64,000 bases of DNA from G963664585 sp963664585. Lineage in GTDB: Bacteria > Bacillota > Clostridia > Oscillospirales > Ruminococcaceae. The stretch covers positions 1 through 64,000 of the forward strand of contig CAXXEO010000014.1 in NCBI GenBank assembly GCA_963664585.2, written 5' to 3'. How positions within the stretch are numbered: the stretch's first letter is position 1; every line of letters starts with the position of its first letter. Shown here piece by piece: positions 54,936 through 63,642 of this stretch. The position numbers and the translations under genes were made by a program. The notes below the pieces were generated by a model. It did not search any database. It had not been told where the DNA came from and saw only the letters and a list, made by a program, of their open reading frames with translations.

Positions 54936-56339
54936 ATGGCGTTGGCAGTGGTACTTCAAGAAACTAGCAATAACATATCTGAAATCATGGCAGACTTTGC
55001 CCTTTCACTGAAACTAGAAGACATACCAACCGAGGTAATCAGTCATGGCAAAATGCTGCTGACCGATACTTTCGGGGTCGCTATCGCTGCACATAATCTG
55101 GAACATGCCCAAATGATCAGTGATATGGTGCTGTCACTGAAATCAAATCCTCAGGCGACTTTGTGGGGAAGCGCGGACCGGGTACAACTTGCTGATGCGG
55201 TACTGTATAATGCCGCCCTGATTCATGGAATGGACTATGATGATACCCACGTTGCAGGAATTTTGCATCCTAGTGCCGCAGTTGTGAGCACCGCGATTAC
55301 GGTCGGAGAGGTTATGAATGCGGATGGTAAAGCCGTATTGGAGGCAATCGTCGCCGGATGGGAGATTATTGTCCGTTTGGCGCTTGCCGGTAAAGGACGC
55401 TTTCATGATGTGGGTTACCATGGCACTGGAATTGTTGCGCCGTTTGCAGCCGCTTGCGTCGCGGCTAAACTGATGGGATTATCAAAGCCGGTGCTGGTTA
55501 ACGCACTCGGCGTTTGCGGCAGTCAGGCGGCGGCCCTTCAGGAGTTTCTCCATGACGGCTCATGGGTCAAGAAGGTCCATCCGGGTTGGGCATGTCACAG
55601 TGCAATATATGCGCTGATGATGGCACAAAGGGGATTTATTGGCCCGTTAAAGGTTTTAGAGGGTGGCTTTGGGCTTTGGAAAACGCACCTGGGCGGACAG
55701 GACGGACTTTTTGAAGAGTTCGAAAATCTAGGTAAGGTATGGCATACACCAGAGATCACATTTAAAATGTATCCGATCTGCCATTTTACACACTCTTTTA
55801 TCGGCTGCGTCAATTCGCTGAAAAAGCAGCATGGGATTACGGTGGACTCGATTGAAAAGATTGAGTGCCGCATTGACAGCCGTGGATCGACGATCGTCTG
55901 TGAACCGCGGGCGGCTAAGGTGCGTCCGGACACCGACTATATGATGCGGTTTAGTCTGCCGTATGTGGTGGCAATCGCTGTGCTGAAGGGGCGGGTCAGC
56001 CCATGGGAGATCGACATCAAATATGCCATGGATCCCCAAGTACAGGCACTGATGGACAAGGTTGAATGTGTAGTTGATGATTCTGTGTCGAGTCCCGGGC
56101 ATTTTCCGGGGTGGGTTGCCATTACCACCAAAAACGGGGAAAAGTTTATATGCAGCCAGCCCTATGAATTGGGCTCACCGCAGAACCCGATCCGTATGGA
56201 AAATGTAATGGAAAAGTTCAGAGACAATGTTGGACAGATACTGCCAGAGGAGGCAGTAACGGCTGTTTTGAAAAAAATACAGCAGTTTGAGCAGTTAAAG
56301 GGAATGCCAGAATTGATTGACTGTCTTAAAATCGGTTGA
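54936..56339 (+). CDS. MmgE/PrpD family protein, first copy
   Basis: 467 residues of the MmgE/PrpD family, which includes 2-methylcitrate dehydratase, cis-aconitate decarboxylase and iminodisuccinate epimerase. Family segments are DTFGVAIAAHNLEH, HGMDYDDTHVAGILHPSAAV, FHDVGYHGTGIVAPFAAACV and KKVHPGWACHSAIYALMMAQ. The start is uncertain: ATG 54936 has GAAGG very close, and GTG 54954 is an alternative. The gene opens the cluster and precedes leuC-like by 40 bases. Only the family, not the reaction, can be read. Confidence 0.88.
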   Translation: MALAVVLQETSNNISEIMADFALSLKLEDIPTEVISHGKMLLTDTFGVAIAAHNLEHAQMISDMVLSLKSNPQATLWGSADRVQLADAVLYNAALIHGMDYDDTHVAGILHPSAAVVSTAITVGEVMNADGKAVLEAIVAGWEIIVRLALAGKGRFHDVGYHGTGIVAPFAAACVAAKLMGLSKPVLVNALGVCGSQAAALQEFLHDGSWVKKVHPGWACHSAIYALMMAQRGFIGPLKVLEGGFGLWKTHLGGQDGLFEEFENLGKVWHTPEITFKMYPICHFTHSFIGCVNSLKKQHGITVDSIEKIECRIDSRGSTIVCEPRAAKVRPDTDYMMRFSLPYVVAIAVLKGRVSPWEIDIKYAMDPQVQALMDKVECVVDDSVSSPGHFPGWVAITTKNGEKFICSQPYELGSPQNPIRMENVMEKFRDNVGQILPEEAVTAVLKKIQQFEQLKGMPELIDCLKIG

Positions 56340-56379
56340 TCATCTTACTATTTTATATAAACCACAAGGAGGAAAAGAC

Positions 56380-57630
56380 ATGGGAAAAACTTTAGTAGAG
56401 AAAATTCTCAGCGAAAAGCTTGGCCGGGATGTGAAAGCAGGGGAGACCGTTATTGTTGATGTCGATTTTGCTGCTTGTCACGACGGCTCAGGCCCGCTGA
56501 TGGTACGTCTGATGCAGGAACGCGGCTGGACCGATCTGCATGCCCCTGACAGGATGCTGTTCTGTACAGAATTTGGGCCTACTCCTACCAGAGAGGTAGC
56601 CAATGAGCATAAGCTGATCCGTACATTTGCAAGGGAGCATGGATGTTTCTGGCATGAAGGCGGAACGGGATGCGTACATACTCATATTTTTGAACACTAT
56701 CTGGAGTGTGGTTCGATTACGATCATTGGCGACTCCCATACCACGATACATGGCGCTTTTGGCGCTTTTGCAACCGGAATGGGCTCCACGGACATGCTCT
56801 GTGTGGCTAAACTCGGCAAAACATGGATCAAAGTGCCGCAAACCTACCGTGTGAATGTCACCGGGAAACTGCCCAAAGGGGTCTATGCAAAGGACATTAT
56901 GCTGAAGCTTCTGGGAATATTGGGCTCGGATGACGCAATTTATAAATCGCTGGAATTCCGCGGAGATACCATCTCTTCCCTGAGTATGGATGGCAGAGTC
57001 ACCATCTGCAGCATGGGCGTTGAAGCGGGCGCCAAAACCGCGATTATGGAAACAGATGAAACAACACGCGAGTACCTAAAACTGTTCGGTCGTGAAAGCG
57101 CCTACAAAAAAATCACCGGCGATGATGATGCCGATTATGAAAAGGTTATCAATATTGATGCCACTCAGTTGGAGCCGCTCGTTGCAAAACCCCATTATGT
57201 GGAAAATGTTGATCTTGTGAGCAATTGTAAAGGACAAAAGGTGGATATGGTTTTCATCGGAAGTTGTACCAACGGACGTTTGGAGGACCTGCATATCGCC
57301 GCTGATATTCTAAGGGGCAAGAAAAAGGCAAAGGATCTGCGCCTTTTAGTCATTCCGAACTCGACCTATGTGTATGAAGAAGCTCTCAAGGACGGTACTT
57401 TGCTGGCACTGGCGCAAGCGGGTGCCATGATTGAAGCTCCCAACTGCGGCCCTTGCATGGGGGTCCATCAGGGAATTCCTGCCGACGGTGAAGTTGTGGT
57501 GGCTACGCAAAACCGCAATTTTAAAGGACGTATGGGAAATCCAACGGCTAGCATTTACCTTTCCAGCCCGGCAACCGCCGCTGCAACTGCGATTAGCGGC
57601 TATATCACAGATCCAAGGGAGGTGCTTTAA
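56380..57630 (+). CDS. LeuC-like dehydratase large subunit (aconitase superfamily)
   Basis: 416 residues from ATG 56380 behind AAGGAGG. The 4Fe-4S ligands are in FIGSCTNGRLEDL (Cys about 295) and NCGPCMGVHQG (Cys about 356 and 359). GDSHTTIHGAFGAFATGMGS is the substrate/cluster region shared by isopropylmalate, homoaconitate and related dehydratases. It pairs with the small subunit starting two bases after its stop. No leuA or leuB is near, so leucine synthesis is unlikely; a catabolic (substituted) malate or citramalate-type substrate fits better. Confidence 0.88.
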   Translation: MGKTLVEKILSEKLGRDVKAGETVIVDVDFAACHDGSGPLMVRLMQERGWTDLHAPDRMLFCTEFGPTPTREVANEHKLIRTFAREHGCFWHEGGTGCVHTHIFEHYLECGSITIIGDSHTTIHGAFGAFATGMGSTDMLCVAKLGKTWIKVPQTYRVNVTGKLPKGVYAKDIMLKLLGILGSDDAIYKSLEFRGDTISSLSMDGRVTICSMGVEAGAKTAIMETDETTREYLKLFGRESAYKKITGDDDADYEKVINIDATQLEPLVAKPHYVENVDLVSNCKGQKVDMVFIGSCTNGRLEDLHIAADILRGKKKAKDLRLLVIPNSTYVYEEALKDGTLLALAQAGAMIEAPNCGPCMGVHQGIPADGEVVVATQNRNFKGRMGNPTASIYLSSPATAAATAISGYITDPREVL

Positions 57631-57631
57631 T

Positions 57632-58138
57632 ATGATACAGGATATTTACAAGGGAAAAGCCTGGAAATTTAGCAGCAATGTCAGTACAGATTCCATTGCG
57701 CCAGGACGTCTGCTTTCGCTTCGTGCCAACCCCGAGGAATACGCGAAGCATGTGCTGGAGGACGCAAGGCCTGAATTCTCTCAGAATGTAGCGAAAGGCG
57801 ACTTTGTTGTAGCAGCAAAAAATTTCGGCTGTGGATCAAGCCGTGAAATTGCCCCGCTGATTATCAAGCTTTCCGGCGTGGCAGCCGTTTTGGCTAAATC
57901 CTTCGGTCGTATCTTTTACCGCAACGCCGTGAACAACGGCATGTTACTCATTGAGTGCGACACCGACCAGGTAGGGGATGGAGACATCCTGATTGTCGAC
58001 ATTAAAAAGGGAGTAATCCGGAAGGAAAATGATCCTGCTTTTGCGCTTCCTTTTACACTTTCTGAGAAGGAGATCAAGATCATTAACGAGGGCGGACTTC
58101 TTAATTATGTAGAAAAATATAATTCGCTTGATATTTGA
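57632..58138 (+). CDS. LeuD-like dehydratase small subunit
   Basis: 168 residues from ATG 57632, with GGAGG upstream inside the leuC-like 3' end. The swivelling-domain motif AAKNFGCGSSREIAPL and FGRIFYRNAVNNGMLLIEC are typical. It supplies the substrate-specificity part of the heterodimeric dehydratase with the preceding gene. The region around the SSRE motif defines substrate choice in this family and would repay comparison. About 100 bases later a family B element separates it from the second MmgE/PrpD gene. Confidence 0.88.
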   Translation: MIQDIYKGKAWKFSSNVSTDSIAPGRLLSLRANPEEYAKHVLEDARPEFSQNVAKGDFVVAAKNFGCGSSREIAPLIIKLSGVAAVLAKSFGRIFYRNAVNNGMLLIECDTDQVGDGDILIVDIKKGVIRKENDPAFALPFTLSEKEIKIINEGGLLNYVEKYNSLDI

Positions 58139-58239
58139 CACTACTTTTCGGGAGCATTTATCTATATCTCTTTTGTCCAGCCTCAGGCAGGAAAAAGAGA
58201 TACAATCATAAAGTATTTATACAAGGCGTCTTTTGATCT

Positions 58240-58320
58240 TATAGCAATTCCAAATATGGACAGGAAAACAGGATGTCATCTCCCCGCCTCCGGCGGGGAG
58301 ATGACAAAGCTCATTTGTGA
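58240..58320 (+). repeat. Family B hairpin element, copy B1 (right end missing)
   Basis: Starts TATAGCAATTCCAAA; 15-bp stem TGTCATCTCCCCGCC with a TCC loop. The right terminal repeat seen in B2 is absent. Confidence 0.75.
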
Positions 58321-58335
58321 CGAAAAGGGGTGGCG

Positions 58336-59703
58336 ATGATGGATGAGTTGAAAAGGCTGGCGGAATACGTCAGTGAGTTTCGGATGGAAGATGCACCTCC
58401 CCAGGTTTTCCATGCGGCCCGATATTGTGTTTTGGATACCATTGGTTCGGCGCTGGGAGCGGTCAACAGCGATGAGCTGCCGCAAATTACGGATGAGCTT
58501 TCGCTTTGGGTAGGAAATACACCGCAGCGCGCCGCATCAGCCTGGGGACATTCGGGAAAGTGGGATGTTTTTTCCGCTGCATTGCTAAACGGTCTTGCGG
58601 GGCACTCTTTTGAACTTGATGATGTACATACACGCTCCAAAAGCCATCCCGGCACCGTGATTATTCCAGCGGCCTGGGCAGTCGCCGAGGCGGCTGGCTT
58701 AAGCGGCCGAGATTTTTTGGAAGCGGTTATCGTGGGCTATGAAGCTATGGGCAGGGTCGGCAAGAGCCTTGATGTTATCAGCCACAGAAAACGCGGATGG
58801 CATGGCACAGGCATTGCCGGCACATTCGGCAGTGCCGCAGCTGCGGCAAAACTGCTTGGGCTCAGCCCTGAGCAGACGTTAAATGCATTTGGCATGGCCG
58901 GTACACAGTCTTCAGGACTCTGGGCATTTCTGGCGGAAGGCTCGAGCTGCAAGAAACTGCATCCCGCGCGGGCGGCGGTCAATGGCATTACCGCTGCAAT
59001 TTTGGCGAAAGCAGGAATGACAGGGCCTGCTCATATTTTGGATGCCGAGGATGGGGGGCTGTATCGCGCTGTTGCGGATTCATACTGCATGGATACGCTT
59101 TGTGAGAATCTCGGCGTAACCTATGAGATCCTTGACATCGACAAAAAGCCCTATCCCTGCTGCCGAAGTACTCATCCCGCCATTGATGCTGCTCTTAACA
59201 TCCGCAAAACATATGCGATAAATGCCGCTGAGATTGAGCAGATCGTCGTGGACACTTACGGCGTAGGAGTCTTACAGTGTGGCTTTGCCAACTATCCATG
59301 CAATGCCGTAGAGGCAAAATTCAGTACACGTTATGTAACGGCAGCCGCTTTCATCTATGGTAAAGTTACCCGAGAGCAGTTCTTGCCCGAGATTATGGAA
59401 GATCCAAATGTACAAAAAACCGTGGGGAATGTCACCGTACGGGAGAGCGCCGAGTTCAGCGCAAGGTATCCTAAACGCTGGGGATGCCGGATGACCGTTA
59501 CCATGAAGGACGGGACGGTTTTTATTAAGCAAATTGATGATATGTCAGGAAGCGTGAGCGTGCCTCTGACGTCAGAGCAGGAACAGGACAAATTCATGGG
59601 GCTTGCTACGGCAACATTTGACGCGGTGAAATCCAAAAGTCTGATGGCGGAAATCCTGGAGATAGATAGATTGTCCAAACTTCCAGACCTGTCGCAAAAT
59701 TAG
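58336..59703 (+). CDS. MmgE/PrpD family protein, second copy
   Basis: 455 residues from ATG 58336 (AAGGGG upstream; GTG 58330 is an alternative). Family segments: YCVLDTIGSALGAVNSDELP, GHSFELDDVHTRSKSHPGT, GWHGTGIAGTFGSAAAAAKL and CKKLHPARAAVNGITAAIL. It is only distantly similar to the copy at 54936, so the two probably catalyse different steps or act on different isomers. It is co-directional with the hydratase gene that follows after 66 bases. Confidence 0.88.
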   Translation: MMDELKRLAEYVSEFRMEDAPPQVFHAARYCVLDTIGSALGAVNSDELPQITDELSLWVGNTPQRAASAWGHSGKWDVFSAALLNGLAGHSFELDDVHTRSKSHPGTVIIPAAWAVAEAAGLSGRDFLEAVIVGYEAMGRVGKSLDVISHRKRGWHGTGIAGTFGSAAAAAKLLGLSPEQTLNAFGMAGTQSSGLWAFLAEGSSCKKLHPARAAVNGITAAILAKAGMTGPAHILDAEDGGLYRAVADSYCMDTLCENLGVTYEILDIDKKPYPCCRSTHPAIDAALNIRKTYAINAAEIEQIVVDTYGVGVLQCGFANYPCNAVEAKFSTRYVTAAAFIYGKVTREQFLPEIMEDPNVQKTVGNVTVRESAEFSARYPKRWGCRMTVTMKDGTVFIKQIDDMSGSVSVPLTSEQEQDKFMGLATATFDAVKSKSLMAEILEIDRLSKLPDLSQN

Positions 59704-59769
59704 CACAATCGCTGCAGCCCTGTAAAGCTTTGGCATCCAGGGCGCTATCTTTGAAAGGAAAGTATTTTG

Positions 59770-62079
59770 ATGATTAAATTAGTCAATCATTCTGTCTGGC
59801 TGCACCATGGCAGGGATATTATTGAAACCGAGGAAGAGGCGGCCCGCCAGACCGGGGGCGAGAAAGCTCCATTGCCAACAGCGAAAGAGGGCGCGAAGAA
59901 CACCATTGCCTATTCCATTCTTCGGGCGCACAATACGTCGGAAAGTATGGATAATCTGAAGCTTAAATTTGATTCGCTCAACTCCCATGACCTCACCTAT
60001 GTAGGCGTAATTCAGACGGCGCGAGCCAGCGGGCTGACCCATTTTCCGATACCGTATGTGATGACGAGCTGCCACAACAGCCTTTGTGCGGTGGGCGGAA
60101 CGATCAATCGCGATGATCATATGTTTGGCATGTCAGCCGCGGAGAAATATGGTGGGATTTTTGTCCCGGCCAACCAGTCAATTATGCACCAGTATGCCCG
60201 TGAAATGTCTAGCGGCTGTGGCCGGATGATCCTTGGCACCGACAGCCATACGCGTTATGGCGCACTGGGAACCATGGGTATTGGTGAAGGCGGCGGCGAG
60301 GTAGTCAAGCTGCTCCTTGACAAGACCTATGACATGAAGATGCCGAAGGTTATCGCAGTCTATTTGGAAGGTAAGCCAAAACATGGCATTGGACCGCAGG
60401 ACGTAGCATTGGCTCTAATTGGGGCGGTGTTTGAAAGCGGATTTGTCAAAAATAAGGTGCTTGAATTTGTTGGGCCGGGCGTTGAGTCTCTATCCGTTGA
60501 TTTCCGAAATGGCATTGATATCATGACGACCGAAACGACCTGCCTTAGTTCCATTTGGAGCACTGATGAAAAAGTAAAGGAATATTTCGAAATTCATGGC
60601 CGTCCAGAGGTTTATAAAAAGCTGACGCCGGGCGAATGGGCTTGCTATGACGGATTAGTCAGAATTGATCTTGGAAAGATTGAATCTATGATCGCGCTTC
60701 CGTTTCATCCTAGCAATGTCTACACAATCAACGAGCTAAACAAGAATATGATGGATATTCTGGCTGATGTCGAAGAACGGGCACAGAATCAGATAGAGAA
60801 CAAAAAATTAAAGCTGGATTTGCGTTCCAAAGTCCATAACGGCAGGCTGCGCGTGGATCAGGCCGAAATTGCGGGTTGTGCGGGCGGTTCCTTTGAGAAC
60901 ATTGTTGAGGCAGCCTATATCATGAACGGGAAAAGCGTCCCCAACGAATACTACTCTCTGAGCATTTATCCAGCGAGCAACCCGGTTCTAATTGAACTGC
61001 TCAAATGTGGAGCGGCGCAGGACCTCATCGGAGTGGGGGCGGTTTTGAAGCCAGCATTTTGTGGTCCCTGTTTCGGTGCGGGCGATGTGCCGGCTAATGG
61101 TGCGCTGGCGATCCGCCATACGACCCGAAACTTTCCCAACCGCGAAGGCTCTAAGCCAAAAGAGGGGCAGTTGGCCTCCGTGGCACTGATGGATGCCAGA
61201 TCAATTGCGGCAACCTCCTGCAATGGAGGCTGCCTGACACCTGCTACGGCAATTGATTATGATTTCACCCAGCCCACTTATCATTTTGATCCGACACCCT
61301 ATCAAAAAACAGTTTACAATGGCTTCGGAAAGCCCAAGCCGGAAGTAGAGCTGCAATTCGGCCCGAACATCGCCGACTGGCCGCCTATGATCCACTTGCA
61401 GCAACACATCCTATTGAAGGTTTCCTCAGTGATCACCGATCCTGTTACCACGACAGATGAGCTGATTCCTTCCGGAGATGCGGCATCCTTCCGTTCCAAT
61501 CCGAAACAGATGGCTAACTATACTTTATCCCGACGTGATCCGCAATATGTTGCCAGCGCCAAGCAAATCGGAGCACTGGAGGAGGCGCGGCAGGCCTATG
61601 ATGCCCACAAAACCAGTATCTCGCCGGAACTCAAAGCAGTGGCGCAACTGGTGATGAATGCAGACAGCCGCTTTACTTCTGTCGAAGAATTTTTAAATAC
61701 TACCGGTTTTGGCAGCGTTGTCTGTGCGATTAAACCGGGGGATGGCTCTGCGAGGGAGCAGGCGGCTTCCTGCCAGAGGGTACTTGGGGGACTCGCCAAC
61801 ATAGCAGTCGAGTATGCAACCAAACGCTACCGCTCCAATGTGATCAACTGGGGAATGATTCCGTTTACAGTCCCGATGGAATTCTTCAAGAAGGCCTCCC
61901 GCGAGGATTACATTTTTGTATATGGAATCAGCGAGGCTTTGAAAGACGGAGACACACAATTCACAGCCCTGTTGATCCATGAGGGCGCTGCCACAAAGAT
62001 TAACCTTGGAATTGATACTCTTTCCTCCGAAGATAAAGATGTCGTGCTTGCCGGGAGCCTGATCAACTACTACGCATAA
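59770..62079 (+). CDS. Aconitase-family hydratase, second YbhJ-like copy
   Basis: 769 residues from ATG 59770 (GAAAGGAAAG upstream). Cys ligands: AGCAGGSF (about residue 371) and FCGPCFGAGD (about 431-434). NCHNS-type segment SCHNSLCAVGG, GTDSHTRYGALGTMGIGEGG and KPGDGSAREQAASCQRVLGG are shared with the paralogue at 40948, to which it is clearly related throughout. It ends LINYYA, a more normal C-terminus than the paralogue. It is the third putative hydro-lyase type in this operon. Confidence 0.88.
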   Translation: MIKLVNHSVWLHHGRDIIETEEEAARQTGGEKAPLPTAKEGAKNTIAYSILRAHNTSESMDNLKLKFDSLNSHDLTYVGVIQTARASGLTHFPIPYVMTSCHNSLCAVGGTINRDDHMFGMSAAEKYGGIFVPANQSIMHQYAREMSSGCGRMILGTDSHTRYGALGTMGIGEGGGEVVKLLLDKTYDMKMPKVIAVYLEGKPKHGIGPQDVALALIGAVFESGFVKNKVLEFVGPGVESLSVDFRNGIDIMTTETTCLSSIWSTDEKVKEYFEIHGRPEVYKKLTPGEWACYDGLVRIDLGKIESMIALPFHPSNVYTINELNKNMMDILADVEERAQNQIENKKLKLDLRSKVHNGRLRVDQAEIAGCAGGSFENIVEAAYIMNGKSVPNEYYSLSIYPASNPVLIELLKCGAAQDLIGVGAVLKPAFCGPCFGAGDVPANGALAIRHTTRNFPNREGSKPKEGQLASVALMDARSIAATSCNGGCLTPATAIDYDFTQPTYHFDPTPYQKTVYNGFGKPKPEVELQFGPNIADWPPMIHLQQHILLKVSSVITDPVTTTDELIPSGDAASFRSNPKQMANYTLSRRDPQYVASAKQIGALEEARQAYDAHKTSISPELKAVAQLVMNADSRFTSVEEFLNTTGFGSVVCAIKPGDGSAREQAASCQRVLGGLANIAVEYATKRYRSNVINWGMIPFTVPMEFFKKASREDYIFVYGISEALKDGDTQFTALLIHEGAATKINLGIDTLSSEDKDVVLAGSLINYYA

Positions 62080-62140
62080 AAAAAGCTTCATCAGTAACGT
62101 CCATTCATTTTTTCATTGACCAAAGAATGTGAAGGAGTAC

Positions 62141-62243
62141 TATAGCAATTCCAAACAAGAACAGGAAAACATGATGTTATCTCCCCCGCCTTCGGCGGGG
62201 GAGATAACAAAACTCATTCCACTTTATTTTTGAAATTGCTATA
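62141..62243 (+). repeat. Family B hairpin element, copy B2
   Basis: 103 bp with 15-bp terminal inverted repeats (TATAGCAATTCCAAA and TTTGAAATTGCTATA, one mismatch). The central stem carries CCCCCGCC-TTC-GGCGGGGG. Confidence 0.85.
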
Positions 62244-62325
62244 AAATGGGAACGTTCTCCAATGGGAGAGATGTGTCAGGTATCCATGATTGCGTTACTT
62301 ATATAATTTGAAAGGGGTTAATAAG

Positions 62326-63627
62326 ATGCTGGACATTTTAAAAGAAAGTAAAGCCCAGTTTGACTATGCTGTCAAAATCAGAAGACATCTTCACACCTAT
62401 CCTGAGCCGACCTCTCGTGAATTTAATACGGTGAAGCTCATCATGAGCGAGCTTGATAAAATGGGGATTCCCTATGAAAATATCCGTGGTGGTGGTGTTT
62501 TGGGATATATTCAGGGTGCTAAAGAGGGTAAAACCGTACTGCTTCGTGCTGATTGTGACGCGCTTTCCATGCAAGAAGCACCAAATAACGCCAAGGGACC
62601 CAAAGTCTGCGTCAGCAAGGTGGACGGTGTCGCCCATATGTGCGGACATGATTCTCATGTAGCAATGCTGCTTTCTGCAGCGAAAATTTTAAACGCAAAC
62701 AAAGAGCTGCTTGAGGGACGTGTCATTCTGTCGTTTGAACGAGGCGAAGAAGGCGGATATTGCGTCTATTACATACTAAAGCACATACAGGAAAAAGGCA
62801 TCAGGATTGACAGCTGCTGGGCAAACCACATTGATACCGGTCTGGAAGTCGGACAGGTTGCCATAGATGACGGTGCAGTCAGTTCCGGAAGCGTTACATA
62901 TGATATCGCTTTGACCGGCAAGGGCGGACATGGCTCCAGGCCAGACCTGTCGAATAACCCCATCGATTGTTTTATTGCCATCATGAACTGCATGAAAGAT
63001 CTTCGGATGAAACATATTCGACCTGATTCCCCACTTACCTACACAATCGGATTGGTCCAGTCTGGAACAAAGCGCAACGTGATTCCGGAAAGCCTGCTTT
63101 TTTCTGGGACATGCCGTTTTCATGATCCCGAAGTGGGCAGTATCTTTATGAAAGAGCTTCGCAGGGTTATCGATTCCAATGCGGATCTCTATGACTGCAA
63201 AGCTGATTATAAACGATTTGCCGGCCCAAGCCGTTCCGTCATCAATCACGCGCAGTGTACCACAATCGGCAGGGAAGCCGCTGCTGCTATTTTGGGCGCT
63301 AATTCTATCATCACCAAAAAGGCTGCCGCTATGGGCTCTGACTCCAGCTTTGCAACCATGTCCTGCTATTATCCTGTCGTCGCTGCAAAAGTTGGTGGCC
63401 GCAATGAAGCAAAAGGTATGACAATTGGCGGACATAACCCCAACTTTGAATTTGATGAGAAAGGCATCCCCTATGGGACTTCTTTATATATCGCTTACGC
63501 CTTTGCTTTTTTGAAAAGCAAAGAAAAAATTGATTTTGACCCGTACAAAGGAAGCATAGACGACTATATTACGATGATTAACCGTCCCGTTCCCGAGTGC
63601 TTTGACTGCCAAAACAATAATACTTAA
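62326..63627 (+). CDS. M20D-type amidohydrolase/deacylase
   Basis: 433 residues from ATG 62326 with AAAGGGG upstream. M20D features: RRHLHTYPEPTSREFNT, AHMCGHDSHVAMLLSAAKIL with the metal-binding CGHDSH, EEGG-type FERGEEGGYCV, and the dimerisation domain GGHGSRPDLSNNPIDCFIAI. Such enzymes remove acyl groups from N-acyl amino acids or cleave aminobenzoyl-glutamate-like amides. It is followed 15 bases later by an aminotransferase-like gene, suggesting release and then conversion of an amino acid. Confidence 0.88.
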   Translation: MLDILKESKAQFDYAVKIRRHLHTYPEPTSREFNTVKLIMSELDKMGIPYENIRGGGVLGYIQGAKEGKTVLLRADCDALSMQEAPNNAKGPKVCVSKVDGVAHMCGHDSHVAMLLSAAKILNANKELLEGRVILSFERGEEGGYCVYYILKHIQEKGIRIDSCWANHIDTGLEVGQVAIDDGAVSSGSVTYDIALTGKGGHGSRPDLSNNPIDCFIAIMNCMKDLRMKHIRPDSPLTYTIGLVQSGTKRNVIPESLLFSGTCRFHDPEVGSIFMKELRRVIDSNADLYDCKADYKRFAGPSRSVINHAQCTTIGREAAAAILGANSIITKKAAAMGSDSSFATMSCYYPVVAAKVGGRNEAKGMTIGGHNPNFEFDEKGIPYGTSLYIAYAFAFLKSKEKIDFDPYKGSIDDYITMINRPVPECFDCQNNNT

Positions 63628-63642
63628 TTAGGAGTGCGATTT

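Noticed and set aside
56380..58138. LeuCD-like pair as leucine biosynthesis genes
   Set aside because: No leuA or leuB nearby; the operon consists of other hydro-lyases and catabolic genes under a divergent LysR.
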